Source: Desulfobacter postgatei 2ac9 (GTDB lineage Bacteria; Desulfobacterota; Desulfobacteria; Desulfobacterales; Desulfobacteraceae). Taken from it: a stretch of 64,000 bases of DNA. The notes under the pieces were generated by a model that was not told the DNA's origin, ran no database searches, and was given only the letters and a program-made list of their open reading frames with translations. The DNA lies in contig NZ_CM001488.1 of the NCBI RefSeq assembly GCF_000233695.2, positions 3,188,796 through 3,252,795 of the forward strand, in the 5' to 3' direction. A program made the position numbers and the translations under genes. Below, one piece after another: positions 17,366-27,209 of this stretch. The first letter of the stretch is position 1; each line of letters begins with the position of its first letter.

Positions 17366-18006
17366 TTATATAAATCCTTTGTTTTGATAAAAGTCTCAAC
17401 ATCTTCAGGTACAAGTCCCGAGATAGATTTGCCGGATTTGATTCGGTTCCGTATCTGTGTCGATGAAATATCAATTCTTGGAACATTGCAGATACGGATG
17501 GGAAAAAGCCGGTCATGGACAAAAATATTATCGCTCTTAAGTTTGTAGCCTTTTGAAACGTGTTCGTCAATAAAGGAAGCATAAGGTTCCATGTCGGTTT
17601 TTTCACCGCGCTGCATAACGATCACGGGCAGGGCCCCAAAAATTCTATTGGCCTGTTTCCAAGAGGGCGTGTCAAAAAAAGCATCCGAGCCTAAAAGCAG
17701 ATGAAAACGGGTGTGGCTGCCAAATATGGTTTTAAACTGGGATATGGTGTCAATGGTAAATGACGGACCTTTACGCTGCAGTTCAATGTCAGACACCTGA
17801 AACCCATTTAGATTTTTTATCGCGCGTTTTACCATGGTAAGCCGGTCCCGGGCGGAAGCCAGGTTAAGGTTCGGTTTGTGGGGGGGCAGGGCTGACGGGT
17901 AAAGTATGATTGTCTCAAAGGCATAATGCGCCTTGACATATTGGATAATGCCTAAATGACCGTTGTGAATGGGATTGAATGTGCCGCCGAAAAGTCCTGC
18001 CTTCAT
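17362..18006 (-). CDS. nadD: Nicotinate-nucleotide adenylyltransferase
   Basis: Forms nicotinate adenine dinucleotide from NaMN and ATP in NAD synthesis. The 214-residue protein starts MKAGLFGGTFNPIHNGHL, containing the T/H-x-G-H nucleotidyltransferase motif, and has the C-terminal ISSTQIRNRI signature. It lies 24 nt after obgE and overlaps rsfS by 4 nt. Confidence 0.95.
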   Translation of the reverse strand: MKAGLFGGTFNPIHNGHLGIIQYVKAHYAFETIILYPSALPPHKPNLNLASARDRLTMVKRAIKNLNGFQVSDIELQRKGPSFTIDTISQFKTIFGSHTRFHLLLGSDAFFDTPSWKQANRIFGALPVIVMQRGEKTDMEPYASFIDEHVSKGYKLKSDNIFVHDRLFPIRICNVPRIDISSTQIRNRIKSGKSISGLVPEDVETFIKTKDLYK

Positions 18007-18030
18007 CTTGGCTGTATCCGTTGCCCGGCA

Positions 18031-19044
18031 CTATTCCTTGTCTTCAGGTACTGCAGGTTGAAGCAGTTGAGCCAGGTGTTTGATCAGGGTTTTAACGCCT
18101 TTGCCCGTAGCTGCGGAAATGGTAAAAATAGACTGATCGGGCAAAGCGTTTTTAAAGGCCTCAATCCGGTTTTCAGTGCCCGTAAGATCAATTTTATTGA
18201 GAACCACAACCTGGGTTTTGTTTGCCAGGGTATCGCTGTGCATTGCCAGTTCATTGTTGATGAGCGCAAATTGTGCCAACGGATTTTCCGGATCAATGTC
18301 GCTGGAATCAATAAGATGCACCAGAATACCGGTACGTTCAATATGTTTAAGAAATTTTATCCCAAGCCCCACGCCTTCATGGGCACCCTCAATCAGCCCG
18401 GGAATGTCGGCTACGGCAAAGGGTTCGCCAAAGGGCGGTTCCACCATGCCGATGGTGGGGGTCAGTGTGGTAAAGGGATAGTCCGCAATTTTGGGGCGGG
18501 CCGCTGACATGGCTGAAATCAGGGTGGACTTGCCTGCATTGGGTAGCCCTACAAGCCCGACATCTGCCATGAGTTTGAGTTCTAAGCGAAGTTTCATCTC
18601 AACGCCCGGGATTCCGGGTTGGGCAAATCTGGGCACCCTGTTGGTGGATGTGGCAAACCGTTTATTGCCCCGTCCGCCCATGCCGCCCTGGGCTATAACT
18701 ATTTCTTTGTCGGGATCAGTGAGGTCGACAAGGACCTGTGAGGTTTGCGCATCAAAAACAATGGTACCAGGAGGAAGTGATAAATAGCAGTGGCTGCCGT
18801 TTTTGCCACGTTTCTGCCGACCCAGGCCTGGAGCCCCGTTTTGTGCACGTAAGTTTTTTTGGCGGCGATAATCATACAGGGTCCGTTTTGAAGGATCCAC
18901 CCGGAGGATGACATCCCCCCCATCGCCGCCGTCTCCGCCGTCAGGCCCGCCTTTTTCTATGAAACGTTCACGCCGGAAACTGACGCATCCTGCACCGCCA
19001 CTTCCGGACTTGATCGTAACAATGGCCTCATCAACAAATTTCAC
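18031..19044 (-). CDS. obgE: Obg family GTPase
   Basis: Ribosome-associated GTPase for 50S assembly and stress control, 337 residues. The Gly-rich Obg domain (about 1-158, with [12 protein letters not shown]) precedes the G domain: P-loop [11 protein letters not shown]3 [12 protein letters not shown] and G4 NKID. It lacks the C-terminal OCT extension of some Obg proteins. It overlaps rpmA by 4 nt in the conserved rplU-rpmA-obgE arrangement. Confidence 0.95.
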   Translation of the reverse strand: MKFVDEAIVTIKSGSGGAGCVSFRRERFIEKGGPDGGDGGDGGDVILRVDPSKRTLYDYRRQKNLRAQNGAPGLGRQKRGKNGSHCYLSLPPGTIVFDAQTSQVLVDLTDPDKEIVIAQGGMGGRGNKRFATSTNRVPRFAQPGIPGVEMKLRLELKLMADVGLVGLPNAGKSTLISAMSAARPKIADYPFTTLTPTIGMVEPPFGEPFAVADIPGLIEGAHEGVGLGIKFLKHIERTGILVHLIDSSDIDPENPLAQFALINNELAMHSDTLANKTQVVVLNKIDLTGTENRIEAFKNALPDQSIFTISAATGKGVKTLIKHLAQLLQPAVPEDKE

Positions 19045-19295
19045 GCTTCATAAACACTGACTTTTTTTCTGTCACGACCTTTTCTTTCAAAGGTCACGAC
19101 ACCGTCGATCTTGGCAAAAATGGTATAATCTTTGCCCATACCGACATTGTTGCCGGGATGGATTTTGGTGCCACACTGTCTAATAATGATATTGCCGGCG
19201 GTGACTTGCTCGCCGCCGAATTTTTTCACGCCCCGCCGCTGGGAGTTTGAATCACGACCGTTTTTTGAACTGCCTGCTGCTTTTTTATGTGACAT
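19041..19295 (-). CDS. rpmA: Ribosomal protein L27
   Basis: An 84-residue 50S protein near the peptidyl transferase centre. [20 protein letters not shown] and the [18 protein letters not shown] segment are diagnostic. It lies between rplU (53 nt) and obgE (4-nt overlap). Confidence 0.97.
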   Translation of the reverse strand: MSHKKAAGSSKNGRDSNSQRRGVKKFGGEQVTAGNIIIRQCGTKIHPGNNVGMGKDYTIFAKIDGVVTFERKGRDRKKVSVYEA

Positions 19296-19348
19296 GCTTC
19301 TCTCTCTTTCATTAACACGCTACAAATTTATACCTTAAGGACAAACAA

Positions 19349-19660
19349 TTAAGCTGAAATGGAGTTAATCCTGATTTCAGTGTAGTGCTGTCTGTGACCT
19401 CTCATTTTTCGGTAGCCTTTGCGCCGTTTGTATTTAAATACAAGCTGTTTTTTGCTCCGGCCCTGTTCCACGATAAAAGCTTTGACGCTTGCATTCTCTA
19501 TCTGGGGTGCGCCTAAAGTTAAGGTCTCACCATCGGAGTATAAAAGGACATCATTAAATTCAATTTCAGATCCTTCGGTGCCTTCAAGCTTCTCAACTTT
19601 CAAAACCTGATCTTCCTGGACCTTGTATTGTTTGCCCCCGGTTCTGATTACTGCATACAT
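19349..19660 (-). CDS. rplU: Ribosomal protein L21
   Basis: A 103-residue 50S protein that binds 23S rRNA. It begins MYAVIRTGGKQYKVQ and ends with the basic KYKRRKGYRKMRGHRQ segment typical of L21. It is the first gene of the rplU-rpmA-obgE-nadD-rsfS-gpmI operon, preceded by AAGGAGA and a consensus promoter. Confidence 0.97.
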   Translation of the reverse strand: MYAVIRTGGKQYKVQEDQVLKVEKLEGTEGSEIEFNDVLLYSDGETLTLGAPQIENASVKAFIVEQGRSKKQLVFKYKRRKGYRKMRGHRQHYTEIRINSISA

Positions 19661-19716
19661 GGGTTTATCTCCTTACAATCTGACATCATATATCGGGTAC
19701 TTAAAAAAAACTCCGC

Positions 19717-19745
19717 ATAATATAACTATTTGCCTGTATTGTCAA
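19717..19745 (-). promoter_or_regulatory. rplU operon promoter
   Basis: TTGACA (19740-19745) and TATTAT (19717-19722) with a 17-bp spacer, about 57 nt upstream of the rplU start. This near-consensus sigma70 promoter fits a ribosomal protein operon. Confidence 0.85.
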
Positions 19746-19863
19746 TTCTCATTTTTGATTTCCATGCTATCCGGTGATGGTTACTGATAATAGTTTTTCG
19801 TTCTCTTTTTCAGATGATTGAAGCATTTAAAACCATCCTTCCGGAATGGAGCAAATCTCTTTT

Positions 19864-20214
19864 TTATGCCTTTTTAACAACAGCGCATTTAAGGTACATG
19901 GCGCCGAATCCTCCAATCTTACAGGAAATATCGTGACCATTTACGGGGTCATCAAGAAGTTTGATGTTTTTGACTTTTGTGCCCAATTTGATTGTGTCCT
20001 TCCCGGCCTTAAGATCTTTGATGGTGGTGACGGTATCTCCATCCTGCAAAGGATTGCCATTGGCATCTAAGAATCGTAGCGCACCTTCCAAGGGTGTATC
20101 GGCGGTCTGATCAGGTGTCCACTCATGAGCACATTCCGGGCATATCCACAGGAGTCCATCAGGATAGGCATAAGGTGAATTACATTTGGGACACATATTT
20201 TTTTCAACTGACAT
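19864..20214 (-). CDS. yjdM: YjdM/PhnA family zinc-ribbon protein
   Basis: A 116-residue member of the PhnA/YjdM family, named for linkage to phosphonate genes but of unclear function. The N-terminal zinc ribbon (CPKCNSPYAYPDGLLWICPEC) is followed by a PhnA beta domain (LQDGDTVTTIKDLKAG, TKVKNIKLLDDP). It stands between the rplU promoter and a radical SAM gene. Confidence 0.88.
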   Translation of the reverse strand: MSVEKNMCPKCNSPYAYPDGLLWICPECAHEWTPDQTADTPLEGALRFLDANGNPLQDGDTVTTIKDLKAGKDTIKLGTKVKNIKLLDDPVNGHDISCKIGGFGAMYLKCAVVKKA

Positions 20215-20325
20215 AGCAAAATTTCCGGTCGATTGTATAAAGGTTTAAAATATTTTTTTCATGCAGTGAAACACGTATCACGATGAAATATAAATGAAGA
20301 CGGCCTTCCTTATGTCGTGTGTATA

Positions 20326-22008
20326 TCAGGGGGGCTCAATTTGAGTCAAACAGTATTTCGAGCATGTGCCCAAATTTGCCGGAATAAACCGGTCCTTTTC
20401 CGGATGAAAGGCGGCGGGACAGGTTTGGATAAACTGGGCCACCTGTTTTTCGGGGCCCTCGTGAACCAGGGTTAAGGCATAATATCTGAACAGACCCCAT
20501 GGATCAGTGTCCGGGTTTTCAAGCCTCTGGGCGATGGGGAGCGTCGGGTCAGGATTTTGGAACCGCTTTTTTCGCTGCATATACTCCTGCAGGGTCATAT
20601 GACGGATAATATGACATTTTGTCGGGTGAACCTGAGTATAAGCATAAATGCCTGAAAGGAAAAAAGATATACTGCAGGTTTTTGCGCCTGCAACAATATT
20701 TTTTCTTGTAAATTGGACATGGTCAAGGATTTCGTTTTTCAGGGCTGTCTGCATTTCTGCAGAGAGCTCATGGAAACGGGTGGCATGCAGATACCTGTTT
20801 TTTATCCGTTTGACCACTGACGGGATCATTTTTTTTCTTTTCAGCCGTGCCTTGTCCGAAAAAATATCAAAATACTCCCTGATGCTTCTCATGCCCGGTG
20901 GTGTCAGTTCATCCCGGCCGTTATCAAAAAGGATATTTTCCACCTGAACATCTAAAAGTGCGGGCAAAATGGACAGGCCCTGTTCGGTAAGCACTTCAAG
21001 GGGTTTGAAATAATCCACTAAAAGGGCAGGGCGGCCTATTTTTTTTCTGGGGATAAATGCGCTTTGGGCCGTGATCCTGATTTTTTTATGGCCAAAGGGG
21101 TGTAATGCACTGGTGAATGCAGGGATGACGGCAAAACACCCGTCCAGGGAGATTTCAGTGCCATAGCTGTCCGTAATGGAGGGCTTGACCGTGGAAAAGT
21201 CTTCATCCAGGCCGGCCGGGATCAAAAGATCGGCAGTGGCATGCTGCTTGCTAAAGGATTCTCCCATCTGGGTTTCAAGGCATAGAATTCTGTCCCGGTT
21301 GCGGTCGGTCAGGCTGACCGACAAGGGGATGCCGGCCTTAATCAATGCTTTTGCAAGGTCTCCTTTCCCTCTTGGTATTTTTGTCAGCAGACTGAATTGG
21401 CAGGTCTTTCCAAGGCGGTTCAGCACATGGATGATATCATGGGAACCATCACACCAGTCAAGGGGATCTGAGCCGCCGTAGAGCGCTAAATCCCTGTTTC
21501 CATGCGCCAGAAATGTATCAATAAATGTATTTACCGCATCAAAGTTGAAATGACACCGGACCTTTGGCAAAGCCCACTCATTGCAGCGACGGCAGAAATT
21601 GGAACAGCCCGACGTCATCTGAAAGGTAATGGCCTCACTGAATATATAAGGGTTTTGCCACGGGGCGAGATCCAGCCGCTTTTTCCATGTGTCATATGCC
21701 ATGTGGCCGGGATCGGCATTATGTACTTTGTCTGCCAGCAGATGTTTAAGATTTTTGGTCTGTTTTTTCAGATCAGGATGATCATCAACCAGATGTTTGT
21801 GCCTTATAAGGGCGGTCAACACCTGGCGCAGATATTTTTCATCTGTTTCCCCGAGTTCAGCGGGTTTTGCCCAACCCGTGGTCTGATCAAGCAGCGTTTT
21901 GAGTCGCTTTGTCTTTCCGGAAAAAAGGGCTGCAACAACCCTGTTTTTTAGGTCTTCGACTGGAGCATCCGGTGTGACAATGATGTTTTGAAAAACAGAT
22001 GAACCCAA
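20326..22008 (-). CDS. Radical SAM protein of unknown function
   Basis: About 560 residues. A radical SAM cluster motif C-x3-C-x2-C (SGCSNFCRRCNEWA) lies near residue 155, followed by barrel-like segments (ALYGGSDPLDW, IPLSVSLTDRNR). The N-terminal 130 residues are helical. The C-terminus carries additional Cys (TCSISFF, CSKYCL) that could hold auxiliary clusters. I cannot name the substrate. The start is probably the TTG at 22008, which has AAGGA 7 nt upstream. The in-frame ATG at 22032 lies inside the terminator hairpin of the dsr operon and has no RBS. Confidence 0.75.
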   Translation of the reverse strand: MGSSVFQNIIVTPDAPVEDLKNRVVAALFSGKTKRLKTLLDQTTGWAKPAELGETDEKYLRQVLTALIRHKHLVDDHPDLKKQTKNLKHLLADKVHNADPGHMAYDTWKKRLDLAPWQNPYIFSEAITFQMTSGCSNFCRRCNEWALPKVRCHFNFDAVNTFIDTFLAHGNRDLALYGGSDPLDWCDGSHDIIHVLNRLGKTCQFSLLTKIPRGKGDLAKALIKAGIPLSVSLTDRNRDRILCLETQMGESFSKQHATADLLIPAGLDEDFSTVKPSITDSYGTEISLDGCFAVIPAFTSALHPFGHKKIRITAQSAFIPRKKIGRPALLVDYFKPLEVLTEQGLSILPALLDVQVENILFDNGRDELTPPGMRSIREYFDIFSDKARLKRKKMIPSVVKRIKNRYLHATRFHELSAEMQTALKNEILDHVQFTRKNIVAGAKTCSISFFLSGIYAYTQVHPTKCHIIRHMTLQEYMQRKKRFQNPDPTLPIAQRLENPDTDPWGLFRYYALTLVHEGPEKQVAQFIQTCPAAFHPEKDRFIPANLGTCSKYCLTQIEPP

Positions 22009-22030
22009 AATTAATTCCTTTTTAAATATC

Positions 22031-22060
22031 AAGGGGGCTTTTGTAAAAAAAGCCCCCTTG
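22031..22060 (-). terminator. dsrMKJOP operon terminator-like hairpin
   Basis: AAGGGGGCTTTT / AAAAGCCCCCTT stem 40-70 nt past the dsrP stop. The minus-strand continuation is AT-rich but lacks a clean T-run, so some read-through into the radical SAM gene is possible. Confidence 0.65.
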
Positions 22061-22098
22061 AAAATATCAGCTAAATATTGCAGATAAATGTTTTTTAA

Positions 22099-23256
22099 CT
22101 ATCCGCGAACCTCTTCTTTAACTGTGGTGGCAAGTTTGTACAGGATGGTCAGTACAAAAAAACCTGTGCCGTAAACACCCAAGGCAATTATTCCTTCCTG
22201 GAGTGTGGGGGCATATTCATTCACGTGATGCAGCGGAGAAGGAACAAAACCACCGGCGATCATGCCAAGCGCCTTGTCGATCCAGGCACCGAAAAATATC
22301 ATGGCGCAGGTAACAGGCAACAGTGCGTGATTGTTTCTCAGTTTCGGAATCAGCAGGAAAATGGCACCTACACTCATAAGAATCAGAGCGCTCCACATCC
22401 AGGGTACCATCATGTTGTGCCCGTGCAGACCGAATAGCAGGTATTGCATATGGGACAGATGACTGGGGATGCCGGAGTAGTAAACCACGAAAACTTCACA
22501 AGCAAAGAAGAACAGGTTGGCAATGATGGCGTAGCAGACAATTTTTGCCAGGGTCTGCATGGCTTGCCAGCCCGGATCAAATTTGGTGAATTTTTTAATG
22601 ATGTAGCAAAGGATGATCAGAAACGCAGGACCTGCGGCAAAGGCAGATGCCAGGAATCTGGGGGCCAGAATGGCCGTCAACCAAAAACCGCGGCCGGGCA
22701 GACCGCAGTACAGGTAGGCTGTTACCGTGTGGATACCGATGGCAAAGGGGATGGAGATATACACAAGGGGTTTTGTCCACCATACCGGTTCTATTTGGTT
22801 TCTTTCAGCTTCAAGCACTTTCCATCCCACAACAATGTTCAAAAACAGATACCCGTTGAGAACAATCATGTCATAAAAAAGCATGGAGTGGGGGGTGGGG
22901 TACAAGAGCACATTCAGCATACGAATGGGCTGACCTAAATCCGCAACAATGAACAGCAGGCACATGATCAGGCTGGCAACGGCCAGAAATTCACCTAAAA
23001 TGGTGATCCGGTGGAACCGTTCGTAATCATGCAGGTAATAGGGGATAACCACCATAACACCACCTGCGGCAACACCCACAAGAAAGGTGAAATTGGCGAT
23101 GTAAAAGCCCCATGAAACGTCCCGGCTCATGCCCGTGATCTGCAGACCGTTTATGAACTGGTCAAGGTAGGCAAGGCCTCCTGCGCCCATGACAGCGAGC
23201 AAAAGGACGATCCACAACCAATATTTTTTACTTCCTTTAAAAGCTATCTCAAGCAT
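22099..23256 (-). CDS. dsrP: DsrP, NrfD-family membrane subunit of the DsrMKJOP complex
   Basis: A 385-residue NrfD/PsrC-like quinone-interacting membrane protein with about ten hydrophobic segments, for example YWLWIVLLLAVMGAGGLAYL (about 12-31) and GVAAGGVMVVIPYYL. In sulfate reducers DsrMKJOP passes electrons between the quinone pool or periplasmic cytochromes and DsrC trisulfide. It is the last gene of the operon, 11 nt after dsrO. Confidence 0.95.
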   Translation of the reverse strand: MLEIAFKGSKKYWLWIVLLLAVMGAGGLAYLDQFINGLQITGMSRDVSWGFYIANFTFLVGVAAGGVMVVIPYYLHDYERFHRITILGEFLAVASLIMCLLFIVADLGQPIRMLNVLLYPTPHSMLFYDMIVLNGYLFLNIVVGWKVLEAERNQIEPVWWTKPLVYISIPFAIGIHTVTAYLYCGLPGRGFWLTAILAPRFLASAFAAGPAFLIILCYIIKKFTKFDPGWQAMQTLAKIVCYAIIANLFFFACEVFVVYYSGIPSHLSHMQYLLFGLHGHNMMVPWMWSALILMSVGAIFLLIPKLRNNHALLPVTCAMIFFGAWIDKALGMIAGGFVPSPLHHVNEYAPTLQEGIIALGVYGTGFFVLTILYKLATTVKEEVRG

Positions 23257-23267
23257 AGTCGCCTCTC

Positions 23268-24092
23268 TTAAACGATGTAGTAAACACTGGGTTCTGTACC
23301 CAGTTCCTGTTTACGTCTGATTGTATAATGTTCTTTCAGCAGACCACGGATTTCAGATTCTGGATCTTCCAGGTCGCCTACGACGATAGCGCCTTTGCTT
23401 GCTTCCACACAATGGGGCTGTTCACCTTTAGCCAGACGTTCGGCGCAGAGGTTACATTTTTCAACCACACCCTTGCTGCGGGTGGGGAAACCCGGGACTG
23501 TCTCTTCAATGAAGGGACGTGGATCTCTGAAGTTGAAACTCCTTGCGCCGTAGGGACAGGCCGCCATACAGAACCGACAGCCGATGCAGCGGTGGAAATC
23601 CATAAGGACAATGCCATCTTCCCGCTTGAAAGTCGCCTGGGTGGGGCATGCCTGTACACAAGGCGCGTTTTTGCAGTGGTTGCAAGTCACAAGGAAAGGA
23701 AGGTGGTGGAACTTTTCAGCCAGAAATTCATCCTCCTTGTCCGGAAAAGCATAGTGGAATTGCTCGGGCCAGATCCATTTAATATCCTGTCCATCCCTGA
23801 ACGGACGGGTGCCGGGATACTTTTCAGGGTCCGGGGTCATGGTAAAATCCGGTACGTTATGGGCCTTATGACAGGCTTCCCTGACTGCTTCAGCAACTTC
23901 TTCGTTCAGTTTGGAGGTGTCAATGACCATACCCCAGCGTTTGGCATGCAGGGCCTCTTCGTTTTTTGATATTACAGGTTGGGCACTGCCGTGGGGTTCT
24001 GATGCGGCAAGATTCATTACCGGAGCAGCACCCATTCCGATGGCAGCAATACCCGCTACTTTAAGAAAGCTTCTTCTGCTCTTTATCATCAT
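23268..24092 (-). CDS. dsrO: DsrO, periplasmic ferredoxin-like subunit
   Basis: A 274-residue iron-sulfur protein exported by Tat: the N-terminus has SRRSFLKVAG and a hydrophobic stretch ending near ASEP. Cysteine clusters for several [4Fe-4S] centres follow: CNHCKNAPCVQACPTQA, CIGCRFCMAACPYGAR and CNLCAERLAKGEQPHC. It sits on the periplasmic face with dsrP as membrane partner. It overlaps dsrJ by 4 nt. Confidence 0.95.
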   Translation of the reverse strand: MMIKSRRSFLKVAGIAAIGMGAAPVMNLAASEPHGSAQPVISKNEEALHAKRWGMVIDTSKLNEEVAEAVREACHKAHNVPDFTMTPDPEKYPGTRPFRDGQDIKWIWPEQFHYAFPDKEDEFLAEKFHHLPFLVTCNHCKNAPCVQACPTQATFKREDGIVLMDFHRCIGCRFCMAACPYGARSFNFRDPRPFIEETVPGFPTRSKGVVEKCNLCAERLAKGEQPHCVEASKGAIVVGDLEDPESEIRGLLKEHYTIRRKQELGTEPSVYYIV

Positions 24093-24484
24093 TTAATCTC
24101 CTTGGGGTTGGTGTGACACTCCCAGCAATAGGGGCTCACAGAGGCATAGTCGTGGCAGCTGTCACAGAATTTTGCTTTATCTTCATGGCAGCCCAGGCAG
24201 GAGTTTTCACCTGTGGACAGGCTCATGTTAAAGGTCTGGCCGTTGGTTCCGGTGTATTTTCGGTCACCGTTGCGCACAACAGAATCGCGCCACACATCCA
24301 GCAGGTACATATGTTCTGTCCGCATTTCATATTTGTCCAGAACACATTTCTTAGCTGTTGCCGCCTTTCCCAGCAGTTCCGGTTTGGGGGCGGCCTGTGT
24401 GCTTGTGATCAGGTTAAACCAGAACGGAGAAAGAACGGCGAGTACAAATACCACAAGTCCTGCCATAATCATATTTTTACTCAT
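24089..24484 (-). CDS. dsrJ: DsrJ, triheme cytochrome c subunit
   Basis: A 131-residue protein with an uncleaved or cleavable N-terminal hydrophobic helix (IMAGLVVFVLAVLSPFWFN) and exactly three CxxCH heme sites near the C-terminus (CLGCH, CDSCH, CWECH), the DsrJ pattern. A further Cys (KKCVLDKYE, about residue 47) matches the family's unusual His/Cys heme ligation. It lies between dsrK (1-nt gap) and dsrO. Confidence 0.95.
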   Translation of the reverse strand: MSKNMIMAGLVVFVLAVLSPFWFNLITSTQAAPKPELLGKAATAKKCVLDKYEMRTEHMYLLDVWRDSVVRNGDRKYTGTNGQTFNMSLSTGENSCLGCHEDKAKFCDSCHDYASVSPYCWECHTNPKEIK

Positions 24485-24485
24485 C

Positions 24486-26144
24486 TTATTCCTCCTCTAC
24501 CCCGGGCAGGGGTTCCATTCTCAGGTCCTCGGTTCTTTTCTTTTCACCCGGTAGAATCAACGCATTGCCCACAAGCTCGTGAACACCGATGACATCGACT
24601 TCAGGCACCCAATATTCACACATGGTAGGAAGTGCAGCCCTGTCAATGGCGCAGATGGTGGCTAAAGAATTAACCCCGAATTTCTCATGAACATATTTAA
24701 CGGCATTCGCCCGGGGAAGGGCGCCGGCCATTCTAAGCTCAATATTTTCACCGGCATTCAGACCTGCACCGGAACCGCAGCAGAAGGTCTGCTCTCTGAT
24801 GGTGTTCGGCGGCATTTCATAAAAATGATCTGCACATGCCTTGATACAATACCTGGGTTCGTCCAGAATTCCCATGCCACGCGCAGGGTTGCAGGAATCG
24901 TGGAAGGTCAGGATCCGGTTGGCGTTGCGGCTCTTGTCCAGTTCCAGCTTGCCGTGTTTAATCAGGTCCGCTGTGAATTCGCAGATGTGAACCATCTTGG
25001 TGGATGCGGCATTTTCAAACCGGGTGCCGGTGATGGGATTCACCGGTACTTCAAGGAAGTCGGCAGGGCCGTTCATGGTATCCATGTACTGGTTGATGAC
25101 CCGCCACATATGACCGCACTCCCCGCCCAGAATCCATTTGACGCCCAGGCGTTTTGCTTCGGCGTACATTTTGGCATTGAGCCGTTTCATGGTCTCATGG
25201 GAAGTAAAGAAACCGAAGTTGCCGCCTTCGGAAGCGTAGGTTGACCAGGTGACATCCAGTCCGTATTTATCTTTAAGATATTGGAACAGAATCAGATAGC
25301 CCTGACAAGTATATGTGCCGGGATCGGCAAATACGTCGCCCGATGGGGTGATAAAAAGGATGTCAGCGCCTTTTTTCTGGAACTGGGGTGCACAGTTGAC
25401 ACCTGTGATTGCTTCGATATCTTCAACAAAGAATTCCAGCATGTCTTTGAAGGCGTGGGGCTGGATACCCAAGTGGTTGCCGGTCTTGTAACAGTTGGAA
25501 ACCGGTGTGGCAATCCAGTCGATATTCAGGCCCAAAAGGTTAAGCAATTCTCTGCCGATAATGGTGATTTCAGCGGTATCAATGCCGTAGGGACAGAATA
25601 CTGAACAGCGTCGGCACTCTGTGCACTGGAAAAAGTAGTACCACATCTCTTTGAGTGCATCCAGGGTCATCTCTCTTGCGCCTAAAAGACGTTTGCCGCC
25701 CGGGATATTTTTCATGATCTTGCCGACCATGGTGAAATCGTTACGGTAAATGGATCGTAGCAATTCAGCCCTCAGCACCGGCATATTCTTGGGATCACCG
25801 GTTCCAAGGAAGAAATGGCATTTGTCTGCACAGGCACCGCAGCGTACGCAGATGTCCATAAATATTTTAAAAGTACGGAAACGCTCCAGCCGTTCTTTGA
25901 TCCCCTCATGTAGGATCTCTTGCCAGTTTTCAGGCAGTTTCCAGTCACTATCTAGGGGATTCCATTCCCTGGCATTGGGAAGACCCAAGGTTTGGACACT
26001 TTCCGCTTTAGCGGCATAGCAGTACATGCCGGGCCGGATCTGAACGGATTTGGTAGTGTCCAGCCAGTTGCTGGGCTCGGAGCTAGACCGGGGACGATAG
26101 TTAATTTTGTCTAATGCTTCATCCGGTGTAAGTTCGTCAGCCAT
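24486..26144 (-). CDS. dsrK: DsrK, HdrD-like catalytic iron-sulfur subunit
   Basis: A 552-residue cytoplasmic subunit related to heterodisulfide reductase HdrD. Two [4Fe-4S] ferredoxin motifs (CVRCGACADKCHFF near 95 and CTECRRCSVFCPYG near 175) and the CCG-type site (GGECGHMW, HDSCNPARG, CCGSGAGL) are visible. The CCG domain binds the catalytic [4Fe-4S] centre proposed to reduce DsrC trisulfide. It lies 3 nt downstream of dsrM and 1 nt before dsrJ. Confidence 0.96.
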   Translation of the reverse strand: MADELTPDEALDKINYRPRSSSEPSNWLDTTKSVQIRPGMYCYAAKAESVQTLGLPNAREWNPLDSDWKLPENWQEILHEGIKERLERFRTFKIFMDICVRCGACADKCHFFLGTGDPKNMPVLRAELLRSIYRNDFTMVGKIMKNIPGGKRLLGAREMTLDALKEMWYYFFQCTECRRCSVFCPYGIDTAEITIIGRELLNLLGLNIDWIATPVSNCYKTGNHLGIQPHAFKDMLEFFVEDIEAITGVNCAPQFQKKGADILFITPSGDVFADPGTYTCQGYLILFQYLKDKYGLDVTWSTYASEGGNFGFFTSHETMKRLNAKMYAEAKRLGVKWILGGECGHMWRVINQYMDTMNGPADFLEVPVNPITGTRFENAASTKMVHICEFTADLIKHGKLELDKSRNANRILTFHDSCNPARGMGILDEPRYCIKACADHFYEMPPNTIREQTFCCGSGAGLNAGENIELRMAGALPRANAVKYVHEKFGVNSLATICAIDRAALPTMCEYWVPEVDVIGVHELVGNALILPGEKKRTEDLRMEPLPGVEEE

Positions 26145-26147
26145 CTA

Positions 26148-27155
26148 TCACTCCTTTTTATCCACCGGCAGGCCGGCTTCAATCATTTTGTCTCTGAAGT
26201 GGTCCTCATACTGTTCATACGTATGGATGGGCACATCATAGTTCCAGGGGTTAATATGCCGTTTGGCCCGGGTGTTGTTGGCCATGTTCCGGGTCGGGCT
26301 CAAGAAGATGCCGCCCATGTGCATCAGTTTGCTCATGGGGAAATAGGCGAACAGAATGCTCACAAGGAAAAGATGGCCGTAGAACAGTCCGCCGACTTCT
26401 TCAGGAATATGGGGATGGAAGGTAACCAGTCCCATGGTCAGTTCCTTGATGCCGGTGATATCCACCTTGGTGAAATAGCGCATGGCAATACCGGTTGCGG
26501 CAATGCCGATGATCAGGAACAAGGGGAAATAATCAGCAGCCTGGGAGATATAACTGATTTTTGCATCAAAAATTCTGCGGCTTAAAAGGAAAAGCGCTGC
26601 CAGCAGAAGCACAGGCCCGGAAATGAACAGCCCGGGAAGACCAACCTGGATAATTCCGTCCAGATATTCAAGAAACTGAATGCTTCCGGGAACAGGCGCA
26701 GTGAAAAATCTTACATGCCTGAGAAGAACCACCAGGAATGCGTAATGGAATGCAAGCGCGCCTACCCATAAAAAAATTTCCCAGGAATAGGTGAGTTTAT
26801 TGGACGCATGCCGGTTAAACGCCGCTTTTGTATTTCTGAACAATGACCTGAAAGCAAAAATTTCCAGGAGCATTCTTACAAAAACGCCGGTAGATGTGTT
26901 CGGGTTGTCAATGGTGTTCTGTTTGATCCATGGCAAAGATTTCTGCTGGCCGCAGGTTGTAGGAATCCTAAACGGCACGGCAGAGTCTGCCCATCCTTTG
27001 ACCTTGATCACAAAGCCAATAAGGAATGCGGCAACTGCCAGGTACGGAATCAGTACACCAAAGACCACCTGAAGCCCGAGTCCCTCAACCCCTGCATAAG
27101 CCAACAGGAAGAGCAGAAAGACAGCAGTAAGGGGGATCAAGTACCTTTGATTCAT
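26148..27155 (-). CDS. dsrM: DsrM, NarI-like cytochrome b subunit
   Basis: A 335-residue membrane subunit with about six hydrophobic helices, including FLLFLLAYAGVEGLGLQVVF and ALAFHYAFLVVLLRHVRFF. His residues suit two b-type hemes (HYAF, HVRF, YGHLF), as in nitrate reductase NarI. It transfers electrons from menaquinol to DsrK and heads the dsrMKJOP genes after the RsbRD_N gene. Confidence 0.95.
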   Translation of the reverse strand: MNQRYLIPLTAVFLLFLLAYAGVEGLGLQVVFGVLIPYLAVAAFLIGFVIKVKGWADSAVPFRIPTTCGQQKSLPWIKQNTIDNPNTSTGVFVRMLLEIFAFRSLFRNTKAAFNRHASNKLTYSWEIFLWVGALAFHYAFLVVLLRHVRFFTAPVPGSIQFLEYLDGIIQVGLPGLFISGPVLLLAALFLLSRRIFDAKISYISQAADYFPLFLIIGIAATGIAMRYFTKVDITGIKELTMGLVTFHPHIPEEVGGLFYGHLFLVSILFAYFPMSKLMHMGGIFLSPTRNMANNTRAKRHINPWNYDVPIHTYEQYEDHFRDKMIEAGLPVDKKE

Positions 27156-27209
27156 GTTATAACCACCTCATTATTTTATGTATGGCCCGCCATTATCGCG
27201 CCATACATG

